From NCBI GenBank assembly GCA_000695325.1, contig AVPN01000389.1, positions 10,660 to 41,466 of the forward strand: a stretch of 30,807 nt of DNA, read 5' to 3'. Numbering within the stretch: position 1 is the stretch's first letter; each line of letters begins with the position of its first letter. This stretch comes from Pleurobrachia bachei. Taxonomy: Eukaryota > Ctenophora > Tentaculata > Cydippida > Pleurobrachiidae. Of the stretch, positions 24,201 to 28,037 are shown piece after piece. A model generated the notes under the pieces. The model had not been told where the DNA came from. It did no database searches and worked only from the letters and a program-made list of their open reading frames with translations. Both the position numbers and the translations under genes were made by a program.

Positions 24201-25012
24201 TTACACCGGGCCTCACTGGCCCCTACTAACTCGAACTCATTGGAAATACATGTGTAGATCCTCCGAGCTGGATCACTGGGTGGGACATGAGTGGTACCGT
24301 TTACCGGGACGGCCTCACATGGAATCTGGCGTTGTGTCGCTCCTGGAATGAGAGAAGGAGGGGGTTATCTCGCGTCGCTCCGGCAGAGAAAGAGAGAGGG
24401 AGAGAGAAGATATAATGGGTTAGACGGTCTCTGGCTAGTCGATAGGGATGGGAAAAGTTAAAGAACTAATCAATCATGCTTATGAGAAAGATAAATACTG
24501 GCTTAAATCATGAATAATTAATGTAGCTACAAAATATTCAGTACGACATAAAAGAGTTATGTTGATGATTCTATTTAATGATGCCAAAACAATTTGAACC
24601 CCAGATAAAAAGATAAGAAGATCTAGAACTTTCTGAAGTGTTCTTTTTGATAGTTGCATGATCGGATAACTCTTTTTGATGTTTGACGTCATATGTATGA
24701 ATTATGCTACTGCATGGGAAATTTTTTCTTAGCTTTTTATGTCTTCTTCCATAGAAGAATAAGAAGTAATGGAACAAACCGAAGACTACAAAGCATGCCA
24801 GAAAACTCGAAAGACTAAAAGCTATAAAAAGAGATTCAAAACGAAAAACAACAGTTTTCAGAATGGTATAATACCAAAAGTTATAGCAAAAGTTATACCA
24901 AATTTAAAGTTATACATTACCTGTAGTAGCTAAGAGGCCGAGGAAGACTGCATTCATTACCTGTAGTAGCTAAGAGACCGAGGAAGACTGTGATGTATAA
25001 GGTGAGGACCAT
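88..25012 (-). CDS. Giant sushi/GCC/Ig-like extracellular protein gene, 36 exons, 3' end outside window
   Basis: Whole-gene entry; individual exons follow, numbered in transcription order. I joined 36 minus-strand exons by GT-AG sites and matching phases. The sum is 7,432 coding nt (about 2,477 codons) with no in-frame stop. Order: signal peptide, CCP, unknown Cys module with RQKR site, GCC2/GCC3, CCP, Ig-like array, two CCPs, three Ig-like domains, two CCPs, unknown module again, GCC2/GCC3, CCP, CCP. Most domain borders are phase-1 introns, while introns inside Ig domains vary in phase (0, 1 or 2). The product should enter the secretory pathway and act outside the cell. Adhesion, matrix or recognition roles are typical of such mosaics, but no function is shown here. 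The gene continues past the left edge, so a membrane anchor or kinase cannot be excluded. I do not recognise an orthologue. Confidence 0.85.
412..1143 (-). CDS. Exon 35: module X copy 2, basic site, GCC2/GCC3, CCP domain 7
   Basis: Residues about 2168-2411, phase 1 in and out, 244 codons without an intron. The first ~100 residues repeat module X: VTITLSGITGC, a helix (AISTALQTALENEGY), then LTCTTSLFCTF...SC. SKKR follows at about the position of the furin site in copy 1. A Thr-rich linker leads to a GCC2/GCC3 domain (YCYQCPAGYE, ECVQCSLGHY, SCVSC, SKTT). The exon ends with a CCP (VCTVAT, ITCSDG, VRCDSD, PSC). Copy 1 of the same block is spread over four exons. Confidence 0.9.
1289..1370 (-). 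CDS. Exon 34: sushi/CCP domain 6, second part
   Basis: Residues about 2141-2167, phase 0 in and 1 out. A short exon that completes the CCP: MYTCDTS, a Trp (VWSLTS), then PSCT. It is one of the few CCPs here that keeps the canonical Trp. Confidence 0.83.
1575..1696 (-). CDS. Exon 33: sushi/CCP domain 6, first part
   Basis: Residues about 2100-2140, phase 1 in and 0 out. MSCGDLTSISNGDV and YYSCDAGYYL are the first two Cys regions of a CCP module. The domain is interrupted by an intron at GluAsp, unlike the other CCPs here. Confidence 0.85.
1882..2064 (-). CDS. Exon 32: sushi/CCP domain 5
   Basis: Residues about 2039-2099, phase 1 in and out. The CCP cysteines are EFCKTS, TLTCSTNY, ARCLAGG and VTCE. 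The N-terminal SLPSVDNGEW matches the usual CCP start (P-x-x-x-N-G). Confidence 0.87.
2065..3663. other. Intron 31-32 with a GC-rich patch and the left end of a duplication
   Basis: A 1.6-kb intron. Bases about 2180-2360 are clearly GC-rich (CGCGCGC runs), unlike the flanks; the minus strand has TATAAAAG at 2365-2372 just upstream of that patch. From about 2580 it belongs to the left unit of the 2.2-kb duplication. A 12-bp perfect inverted repeat lies at 3106-3117 and 3129-3140. No exon was seen. Confidence 0.5.
3664..3796 (-). CDS. Exon 31: Ig-like domain 16, second half (left duplicate)
   Basis: Residues about 1995-2038, phase 0 in and 1 out. Paralogue of exon 29 with about six base differences in 133, most of them silent. 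The acceptor CCACCAG and donor GTTAGTG are intact. Confidence 0.8.
3806..3950. repeat. Degenerate minisatellite, GGATCAGGTTTTAAATGG-like units
   Basis: About four to five imperfect units of roughly 25-35 bp in the intron between exons 30 and 31. The paralogous intron (6764-6830) has about two, so units were gained or lost after the duplication. Confidence 0.7.
4125..4324 (-). CDS. Exon 30: Ig-like domain 16, first half (left duplicate)
   Basis: Residues about 1928-1994, phase 1 in and 0 out. Paralogue of exon 28: it differs at two residues (Thr to Asp, Ser to Ala) plus several silent changes, and keeps both splice sites. Confidence 0.8.
4822..5599. other. Spacer between the two duplicated units
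   Basis: Unique stretch within the intron between exons 29 and 30. It contains an AATAAT microsatellite at 5091-5110 and the LINE-like fragment at 5289-5530. No exon was seen. Confidence 0.5.
5289..5530 (-). mobile_element. LINE-like ORF1 C-terminal fragment
   Basis: Minus-strand translation contains RRNETFGRVYLAPDRTPEER, then a Lys/Arg-rich helix and FFIRGGKV before a stop. This looks like the conserved C-terminal stretch (D-x-T-x-x-E-R ... I-R-x-G-K) of ORF1-type proteins of CR1/L2-like non-LTR retrotransposons. Only a short piece remains; no reverse transcriptase is nearby. An ATT-rich tail lies downstream on the same strand (5110-5091). Family assignment is from memory of the motif only. 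Confidence 0.45.
6631..6763 (-). CDS. Exon 29: Ig-like domain 15, second half (right duplicate)
   Basis: Residues about 1884-1927, phase 0 in and 1 out. HTGTYSFVLAY resembles an Ig F strand with Val-Leu in place of Cys, and ends TSLTLAVY. It differs from exon 31 by one residue (Asn versus Ser). Confidence 0.8.
7057..7256 (-). CDS. Exon 28: Ig-like domain 15, first half (right duplicate)
   Basis: Residues about 1817-1883, phase 1 in and 0 out. Rich in Tyr and Ser with no Cys or Trp (AYILAYFGQGEDAF). It is Ig- or FN3-like by size and by its partner exon only. It is paralogous to exon 30, with about nine base differences in 200. Confidence 0.8.
7257..7728. other. Intron 27-28
   Basis: 472 bp, most of it inside the right unit of the 2.1-kb duplication. 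It contains GCTATGGTAACCACC at about 7579. Nothing coding was seen. Confidence 0.5.
7729..7860 (-). CDS. Exon 27: Ig-like domain 14, second half
   Basis: Residues about 1773-1816, phase 1 in and out. HDTSYYCQFLLDNG is a strong F strand with Cys, and the exon ends in GTVYLT. Together with exon 26 it makes one of the most canonical Ig domains of the chain. Confidence 0.86.
8072..8227 (-). CDS. Exon 26: Ig-like domain 14, first half
   Basis: Residues about 1721-1772, phase 1 in and out. GEDVTLSCSSNE and ITWYKTDG give the B-strand Cys and a core Trp with a following Tyr. Confidence 0.86.
8228..9277. other. Intron 25-26 with purine-rich tract
   Basis: About 1 kb. A GA-rich tract covers 8839-8916; GTGTGT-rich short repeats lie at 8630-8760. 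The left unit of the tandem duplication starts at 8985, and a MITE sits at 9176-9246. No exon was seen. Confidence 0.6.
9176..9246. mobile_element. 71-bp MITE, Tc1/mariner-pogo type ends (copy in unit A)
   Basis: The left end CAGTCGGACCCCGATTTAACG and the reverse complement of the right end, CAGTAGGACCTCGATTTAACG (each 21 bases, shown here by their shared core GATTTAACG), match at 19 of 21 positions. A TA dinucleotide flanks both sides, as expected for a TA target-site duplication. CAGT-start terminal repeats with TA duplications are typical of Tc1/mariner and pogo/Tigger-like elements. It is far too short to code for anything. Confidence 0.8.
9278..9454 (-). CDS. Exon 25: sushi/CCP domain 4 (copy A)
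   Basis: Residues about 1662-1720, phase 1 in and out. It is the left-unit copy of exon 24, with the same four CCP cysteines. Because it is phase 1-1 it can follow either exon 24 or the alternative half-exon at 9637 without breaking the frame. Confidence 0.82.
9637..9760 (-). CDS. Alternative exon: second copy (A) of the Ig domain 13 half-exon
   Basis: This is the left-unit counterpart of exon 23, with intact splice sites and two base differences, one giving Thr to Pro. It needs a phase-0 donor. After exon 24 (phase 1) its frame would hit a stop within six codons, so it is compatible only with joining directly to exon 22. It is either used mutually exclusively with exons 23-24, or skipped, or an assembly duplicate. 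It is not counted in the 36-exon chain. Confidence 0.5.
10259..10329. mobile_element. 71-bp MITE (copy in unit B)
   Basis: Same element as at 9176-9246, carried along by the tandem duplication, so the insertion predates the duplication. Confidence 0.8.
10361..10537 (-). CDS. Exon 24: sushi/CCP domain 3 (copy B)
   Basis: Residues about 1603-1661, phase 1 in and out. Four cysteines in CCP order: TCTLPS, TMSCSTG, ATCTDG and PYCV. It appears identical by eye to exon 25. Confidence 0.85.
10720..10843 (-). CDS. Exon 23: Ig-like domain 13, second half (copy B)
   Basis: Residues about 1562-1602, phase 0 in and 1 out. It has LEWTATAS then SYTIEFESDDFNLT, an F-G region with no Cys, matching its Cys-less first half. 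It belongs to the right unit of the 1.08-kb tandem duplication. Confidence 0.78.
10844..11361. other. Intron 22-23
   Basis: 518 bp, the first 309 bp inside duplication unit B. The rest is unique. No exon, repeat or motif of note. Confidence 0.5.
11362..11543 (-). CDS. Exon 22: Ig-like domain 13, first half (Cys-less)
   Basis: Residues about 1501-1561, phase 1 in and 0 out. GETITIKINATLS stands in the B-strand place without Cys. The Trp lies in SPSWTKVGD. It can be joined in phase to either of two near-identical second-half exons (10720-10843 or 9637-9760). Confidence 0.78.
11544..12157. other. Intron 21-22 with purine-rich tract
   Basis: 614 bp. A GA-rich tract occupies about 11805-11930. 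Nothing else was recognised. Confidence 0.55.
12158..12391 (-). CDS. Exon 21: complete Ig-like domain 12
   Basis: Residues about 1423-1500, phase 1 in and out, a whole domain in one exon. It shows DDISLTCTIAS, TTWLIDG and TAEYTCRIA, i.e. Cys, Trp and the Y-x-C F strand. The donor is GTTAGT. Confidence 0.9.
12621..12714. repeat. Short tandem repeat, GAATACAATATTGTAC units
   Basis: About four imperfect units, each containing the palindrome-like core ACAATATTGTA, in the intron between exons 20 and 21 (12392-13010). Confidence 0.8.
13011..14189 (-). CDS. Exon 20: long exon with four Ig-like domains (8-11)
   Basis: Residues about 1030-1422, phase 1 in and out, 393 codons without an intron. Domain 8 has TLSCVVPF, VTWTKD and GVYTCTVG. 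Domain 9 has TLSCVISG, KWYLD and MFTCSMEY. Domain 10 has NFTCNYEN, VVWLFNG and DVTCEVTF. Domain 11 lacks both core cysteines but has PKWTLDG and an F-like strand FKVAVQY. Elsewhere in the gene most Ig domains are split by an intron, so this exon stands out. Several N-X-S/T sites are visible. Confidence 0.92.
14190..15006. other. Intron 19-20
   Basis: 817 bp. It contains TTTGTTTGTTGG-type low-complexity sequence near 14358-14395 and the GGGTTACACAATAT repeat listed separately. No exon was seen. Confidence 0.5.
14727..14812. repeat. Minisatellite, GGGTTACACAATAT units
   Basis: About six imperfect units of 13-19 bp sharing GGTTACACA, inside the intron between exons 19 and 20. Confidence 0.8.
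15007..15140 (-). CDS. Exon 19: Ig-like domain 7, second half
   Basis: Residues about 985-1029, phase 2 in and 1 out. DDGEYSCTMTF is the F strand. Two partial copies of the acceptor and first 14 or so codons lie in the preceding intron (15188-15318). Confidence 0.85.
15100..15318. repeat. Tandem partial copies of the exon 19 acceptor and 5' part
   Basis: Three copies of a unit starting CAGATGT.AG.GGCAGGGTA: the real one in exon 19 (about 15100-15150), then about 15188-15245 and 15263-15318. On the minus strand each ends in CTCAG|G and codes SGT.TTSTLPLT before diverging. The two extra copies have no donor. Confidence 0.85.
15141..16076. other. Intron 18-19
   Basis: 936 bp. Apart from the two partial exon copies at its left end and a pyrimidine-rich run near 15540-15575, it holds two TTGGTAACCAT repeats near 16010-16030. 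No further exon was seen. Confidence 0.5.
16077..16209 (-). CDS. Exon 18: Ig-like domain 7, first half
   Basis: Residues about 941-984, phase 1 in and 2 out. EGSDTSISCIFFG and VAWSKDG are the B-strand Cys and core Trp. The donor GT|GTAAGT was chosen so that the phase fits exon 19. Confidence 0.85.
16210..17143. other. Intron 17-18
   Basis: 934 bp. A CT-rich run is seen at about 16890-16930. I see no exon or mobile element. Confidence 0.5.
17144..17267 (-). CDS. Exon 17: Ig-like domain 6, second half
   Basis: Residues about 900-940, phase 0 in and 1 out. SSEYSGTYNCSATYP is a clear F strand with Cys, followed by a G strand ending LDIKVL. Confidence 0.85.
17464..17618. repeat. Direct repeat, two units of about 59 bp, period 96
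   Basis: TTTGGGGTTGTAA.ATGAGGC through GATCTACT occurs at 17464-17522 and 17560-17618, inside the intron between exons 16 and 17, with the second unit ending just before the exon 16 donor. Confidence 0.85.
17640..17839 (-). CDS. Exon 16: Ig-like domain 6, first half
   Basis: Residues about 833-899, phase 1 in and 0 out. SGDSFTLTCKFSNP and TISWSAV supply the B-strand Cys and core Trp. It ends at Ser-Pro before a GTATGT donor. Confidence 0.85.
17850..18118. repeat. Minisatellite, GAGTTATAGATTGAGAAGGA units
   Basis: About seven imperfect units of 35-48 bp made of GAGTTATAGATTGAGAAGGAG and GAGAAAGGGAAGGAG blocks. It fills most of the intron between exons 15 and 16 and lies next to the exon 16 acceptor. 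Confidence 0.9.
18249..18430 (-). CDS. Exon 15: Ig-like domain 5, second half
   Basis: Residues about 772-832, phase 2 in and 1 out. IYEYQAWAML aligns with the F strand, with Gln at the Cys position, matching the missing partner in exon 14. A lone Cys follows (SPCSSD). The domain may be Ig-like or FN3-like. Confidence 0.78.
18561..18681 (-). CDS. Exon 14: Ig-like domain 5, first half (no B-strand Cys)
   Basis: Residues about 732-771, phase 1 in and 2 out. The sequence GATGITFSTTLSG...AQAWQYNGN keeps the Trp but has Ser at the B-strand Cys position. The donor is GG|GTAAGA; choosing the G one base earlier would break the frame of exon 15. Confidence 0.78.
18773..18810. repeat. Perfect 17-bp inverted repeat with 4-base loop
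   Basis: TTGCAAATGCAAATCAA, loop GCGG, then TTGATTTGCATTTGCAA. All 17 pairs match. Each arm carries the octamer ATGCAAAT, the consensus for POU-family factors. It lies in the intron between exons 13 and 14. Confidence 0.92.
18948..19122 (-). CDS. Exon 13: Ig-like domain 4, second half
   Basis: Residues about 674-731, phase 0 in and 1 out. ATDNYFCKAAY is a clear F-strand motif, followed by a G strand ending TLSVI. An intron with a perfect hairpin follows. Confidence 0.85.
19123..19890. other. Intron 12-13
   Basis: 768 bp. It contains a 9-bp inverted repeat (CATGACCGA at 19165-19173 and TCGGTCATG at 19186-19194) and a GA-rich tract at 19450-19540. No exon was seen. Confidence 0.55.
19891..20033 (-). 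CDS. Exon 12: Ig-like domain 4, first half
   Basis: Residues about 626-673, phase 1 in and 0 out. AGNDVSLTCTASYP and IEWFYA give the B-strand Cys and core Trp of an Ig-like domain. An extra Cys (EKCVEAG) sits in the A' strand. Confidence 0.85.
20154..20359 (-). CDS. Exon 11: Ig-like domain 3, second half
   Basis: Residues about 557-625, phase 2 in and 1 out. It has VDGQYYCKTIVDG, a textbook Ig F strand (D-G-x-Y-x-C), and ends with DDFNLTIS. The short string DDFNLT also closes the half-exon at 10720, which shows a shared origin of these Ig units. Confidence 0.87.
20360..20699. other. Intron 10-11
   Basis: 340 bp. Nothing recognisable beyond splice sites. Confidence 0.5.
20700..20969 (-). CDS. 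Exon 10: end of Ig-like 2 and start of Ig-like 3
   Basis: Residues about 467-556, phase 2 in and 2 out. The first part (SSNGTYSVRMEV) is the F-G hairpin of domain 2 with Val/Met in place of Cys. After a short linker a new domain begins with a typical B strand, ELNVTCSYLY. The exon stops at VVW, splitting the core Trp codon region. Confidence 0.85.
21172..21361 (-). CDS. Exon 9: Ig-like domain 2, first half (no B-strand Cys)
   Basis: Residues about 404-466, phase 1 in and 2 out. It follows the Ig pattern ASVGDSVTLTAKV...VDFHWTG: the core Trp is present, but Ala stands where the B-strand Cys is expected. The donor GTGAGT follows an Asp-Glu-Thr end. Confidence 0.8.
21362..21800. other. Intron 8-9
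   Basis: 439 bp, AT-rich. No exon, repeat or element recognised. Confidence 0.5.
21801..21911 (-). CDS. Exon 8: Ig-like domain 1, second half
   Basis: Residues about 367-403, phase 1 in and out. It holds SSVVTCKVTIYS, a plausible F-strand Cys and G strand, although the usual D-x-G/A-x-Y-x-C signature is degenerate. It is the weakest of the Ig halves but has clean CTGCAG and GTACTT splice sites and the right phase. Confidence 0.65.
22034..22183 (-). CDS. Exon 7: Ig-like domain 1, first half
   Basis: Residues about 317-366, phase 1 in and out. GGSSTFTCKV gives the B-strand Cys of an Ig-like fold. The C-strand Trp is not obvious. The Ser/Asn-rich end (SGSSNGAA) resembles the end of exons 28 and 30. 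Confidence 0.75.
22339..22533 (-). CDS. Exon 6: sushi/CCP domain 2
   Basis: Residues about 252-316, phase 1 in and out, exactly one domain per exon. It starts ACPIPS and has a Thr-rich strand leading to LACDSGYTY, the classic second-Cys region of CCP modules. Two later cysteines (ESC, SAC) follow. The Trp is missing. Confidence 0.85.
22811..22966 (-). CDS. Exon 5: GCC2/GCC3 (ephrin-receptor-like) cysteine-rich domain
   Basis: Residues about 200-251, phase 1 in and out. The motif C-T-E-C-A-I-G-T-Y-Q followed by ECYNC and a late Cys after SKTTLYTAS matches the GCC2/GCC3 family. It lines up closely with the exon 35 copy (SCVSC, SKTTMNTGS). The acceptor was placed at CCCTCCAG because it keeps the phase and this alignment; an upstream AG at TTTTAG would be in the wrong phase. 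Confidence 0.8.
23004..23070. repeat. Short direct repeat, AACTTAGAGCAG..AAATAACTTTG
   Basis: Two units with a period of about 39 bp fill half of the small intron between exons 4 and 5. Confidence 0.8.
23082..23262 (-). CDS. Exon 4: module X second half, furin-type site, start of GCC domain
   Basis: Residues about 140-199, phase 0 in and 1 out. After the strand-like end of module X comes WRRRRQKRS at 23166-23193. It contains R-X-K-R, the consensus for furin-class proprotein convertases, with cleavage expected after residue 170. An acidic linker follows, then the first cysteines of a GCC2/GCC3 (ephrin-receptor-like) domain that is completed in exon 5. Confidence 0.82.
23263..23618. other. Intron 3-4
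   Basis: 356 bp, with a C-rich stretch toward its right half. Nothing else seen. Confidence 0.5.
23619..23794 (-). CDS. Exon 3: unrecognised Cys/helical module X, copy 1, first half
   Basis: Residues about 81-139, phase 1 in and 0 out. A predicted amphipathic helix (DLEKRVLGHIAELV) is followed by CTTGRCDF and a further Cys. I do not recognise the domain by name. The same pattern, LxCTT...C.F...SC, recurs in exon 35, so it is a repeated module of this protein rather than a linker. Confidence 0.8.
23795..24153. other. Intron 2-3
   Basis: 359 bp. No exon or repeat recognised. Confidence 0.5.
24154..24342 (-). CDS. Exon 2: sushi/CCP-like domain 1
   Basis: Residues about 18-80, phase 1 in and out. 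Four cysteines are spaced as in a CCP module: a first Cys near the start (IPCEAV), then YTC, ARC and PVC at the end. The usual Trp before the last Cys is absent. The acceptor is CATTCCAG and the donor GTGAGT. Confidence 0.8.
24343..24960. other. Intron 1-2
   Basis: 618 bp first intron, AT-rich, with a short GA-rich run near 24383-24405. Its 5' end (right side) holds the second copy of the signal-peptide segment. Confidence 0.55.
24915..24990 (-). repeat. Tandem copy of the exon 1 signal-peptide/donor segment
   Basis: A 36-bp unit (CATTACCTGTAGTAGC through AGGAAGACTG) occurs at 24915-24950 and 24955-24990 with one mismatch. The extra copy contains its own ATG (24957-24955), codes MNAVFLGLLATT and ends at a GTAATG donor in phase 1, exactly as exon 1 does. 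Confidence 0.92.
24961..25012 (-). CDS. Exon 1: start codon and signal peptide
   Basis: ATG at 25012-25010 opens MVLTLYITVFLGLLATT, a short hydrophobic signal-peptide-like stretch, and ends in phase 1 at a GTAATG donor that fits exon 2. The start was chosen because it is the only upstream ATG giving a hydrophobic leader in the right phase for the downstream chain. A 36-bp near-exact copy of its 3' part lies just downstream (see the tandem repeat at 24915-24990). A 5' UTR presumably lies right of 25012; no clear TATA box is visible there. Confidence 0.75.
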
Positions 25013-26366
25013 ATAACTGGTGTACGCGGGGAACAGCTGTTGTGTTGTGTTATGGGGAGAAAGATTCCGGCTCTATCTAGCACTGTTCGTGGGACATGGA
25101 CCCTACATCACACAAGGAATATGGGTTAGTGTCATGGAAAGTAGCATAAACAGGAAAAATAGAGTAAGATTGAATTTGATACCTAGCTACACCGCCAAAC
25201 TCCTAGCAAACTCCTAGCAAACTCCTAACTAACTAACATAATTATACGTGTCACAAAAAAGGGAAAAAGGGAAAGACTGATCCGGTAAGAAAACAAAATA
25301 TTGAAAACATCAAGGTCATTCCGAACTTATAGCTAAAATGTTAACAAAGCTAAGCAATATTCTTCCGGCAGAATTAATATTAAATGTCGATAGTATTAGG
25401 ACAAGCCCATTTTAGATTCCGTTCCATCCCGATTATACCCCTGCAGTAAAGTGCCGCGTGGAACAGTACTGAATGACACGTACGTCGTATTGGAATGTTA
25501 TTAAAGCGTCATCAATATTCATCACAAGGATAGTTCGGTAGTTCCCCAGATCGTGACGTGTACAAAAATGAAAATGTACTGGAAATTAGCGTGCGAGAAC
25601 CATCAACCAACAGAGCTCACACATAACTACGGCCGATATGCAAAATATATGCCATTTGTTGTTTGTTCCACAAATAACAAAAAGGGGAGGGTGTGGGGGT
25701 TTGACGATGAATATTGTTTTCTTTTGGACTGGAATGTGAGTTGTGACTCAGCCCAATACATGCATTCCTCCTCCATGATGCCGTGTATAACAGAGGACAA
25801 TACAATATTGAAGCTAGATATAGCTGACCCTTCACGCTCGACTATGTATGTACAATTCAATAGCTGCACAGTCAGAAAGTGTTTTGGCTCGAGCTACAAC
25901 AAGAGCTCTATCAAGTATGCACCACACACTCGAGCACTGCGATGGAAAGAAAGCATGCAAGAATATAGTATTAACATATCTGAATGTACCAAGAAATGTT
26001 TTGTTGCAACCGCTAGACTGATATGATAGGTAAAACTACTATAGAAGCTTCAAGCGTCCTTAGCGACTATTCACCTTAGCAACAGGGGAGCGTCCTTAGC
26101 AACCAAAAAATGAACAATAGGAATGACAATGACCTACAACTAACAATTACCAAGGTGTGCTACACGTGGTCGGTACTCCAAGAAAAAGTTCCAATGAAAG
26201 AAACACAGCACATGGGACGCGAAACAATGCGATAGCTAGTATAGGTCACCGCATTGGATCTAAGAAGATACACGAATTGTAGTTCCATGGTCTGAGTGAT
26301 GCAATACCACACAGATATAAGATACAGACAACATCTCTATATAGTTTAATAAGCTTCCGGTTAGTA

Positions 26367-26380
26367 GTAACCATGGCAAC
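26367..26380. promoter_or_regulatory. Candidate RFX X-box, GTAACCATGGCAAC
   Basis: Fits the RFX consensus GTNRCC-AT-RGYAAC. A one-mismatch relative, GTTGACATGGCAAC, lies at 26470-26483. Both are 1.3-1.5 kb upstream of the start codon. Motif match only. Confidence 0.35.
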
Positions 26381-26786
26381 GAGACACAACAATGGTAGCA
26401 ATCTCTTTCTCTTTTCTCTCTCTCCCCACAATTATCTCTAACCTCGTACTTGGCCAATTATAGAGAACAGTTGACATGGCAACACGCATTCTAATCGGGC
26501 TTAACATTAAGCCGACCATCACCGCGTCACCAAATGATCGACACTTAATAACGACTCATCCTAGTTATCCTAGTTATCCATAGGGACTGTTCCTGGAAAA
26601 TAGGAGAATATATGATAAAACGATCTTGAAATGAGTGGTAGAACAATGGGAATTCTAATAAATTCATATCTTTATGATTCCGTTACATGCCCGTTACAAA
26701 CAGCAAGGAGTGGGGTGGGACAACGTGTGCTGGAAGGGGGAGATCATGATACATTAGTCATGGACCATGGACTCTGGGAAAACGAG

Positions 26787-26788
<2 letters not shown>

Positions 26789-26834
<46 letters not shown>
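26789..26834. repeat. (GA)n microsatellite
   Basis: Pure GA run of about 46 bp. Confidence 0.95.
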
Positions 26835-26836
<2 letters not shown>

Positions 26837-27505
26837 ACTAAACCAAGTCCAAAAAAGATGCACTGGTGGGAAGGGCGAGTTTTACATGCATTGTGAGTTT
26901 GAATGCAAGCACTCCACTGAATTACTTGAGATAGGTCCCCTGCCTTTCAAAAAGAACGTGCATTTTTGTTTACAAGCTCCGTACTGGTGCTCTCTATCTC
27001 TCCCTCTCTTCCCTTTCTGATTCTCTGACCTCACTTGCTGAGAGCGGGACAAGCCCTGAATCTCAGGTGTGTGACACAAGTTGTGGTCAGATTAGCATGC
27101 ACTATGGCGACGCAAACAAGATCAATTATCCAGCCGCCCCCCCAAGTTACACGTCAATACCAAACGAGATAGACAGGGAAACCAATCATGAAATGACGTA
27201 GGGCGGGGCAACTAAAATAAACCATTGCTTACGTACGTTGTTTATGTTTGATCGGTGGACAGTCGATTGCGACTAATGGCAGTTATTACAAATTTACAAT
27301 ACACATGCTATATCTCTCTCGTTAATACAGACAAATATAAGAGAGGTGGGGGAGTTATAAGACACAGAAAAACAATAACTACTACAGGAGCTATAGTAGA
27401 AACAGACCGCAGTGTCCACACGGGACTACTTAGAAAAACATGGAGCAAGGAGGAACATTTATGCAGGAATGGAATGAATGGAATTATTCTTTAGTCAGAG
27501 GGACG

Positions 27506-27552
27506 GGGAGAGAGAGAGAGAGAGAGAGATGGAGAGAGAGAGAAAGAAAGAG
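27506..27552. repeat. (GA)n-rich microsatellite
   Basis: GA run with a few interruptions. Confidence 0.9.
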
Positions 27553-27942
27553 TGACTACTGACTAGTGTGTTATATGCTCCAAGTTTCGGAAAATACCTC
27601 CTATATTCCGGTGGGGTATTTACAGCGCAACACCCCTCCCTCCCTGACCCTTCCTACCCCACTTTCCTGAATTCACATGTAAGTAGTACACCAAAGAGGG
27701 TTGGTGAGAACAATATATAAATTAGGGGGTTGGAAAATAAATACGAGGGAGTGAAAAAGAGAGCAAAAGAAAGGGAGAGAGAAATATAATATCGATGAGA
27801 GAGAGATCTAGGAACCAAGTCAAGCTAGATCCGTGAGGAGGTATTGGAGTCGAAACACGGCAGTTTGTGTAAACAAAAACGATTTTAAATTCGATGGAAA
27901 CAGCGAAACAGCGAAACCGCAAGATCTCGAACATTCGAGGTA

Positions 27943-28037
27943 CATTCGGACCCCGATTTAGTGGCCCCCGATTTAGTGGCATCCCGATTTAGTGGCAGGA
28001 TTTCCCCCAAGGGTGCCACTGAATATGGGTCCGACTG
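27943..28037. mobile_element. 95-bp MITE, same end type, with an internal triplicated segment
   Basis: Starts CATTCGGACCCCGATTTAGTGGC-like and ends with the inverse of CAGTCGGACCCATATTCAGTG, flanked by TA on both sides. CCCGATTTAGTGGC occurs three times in a row in its left arm. Related in its ends to the 71-bp MITE. Confidence 0.7.
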
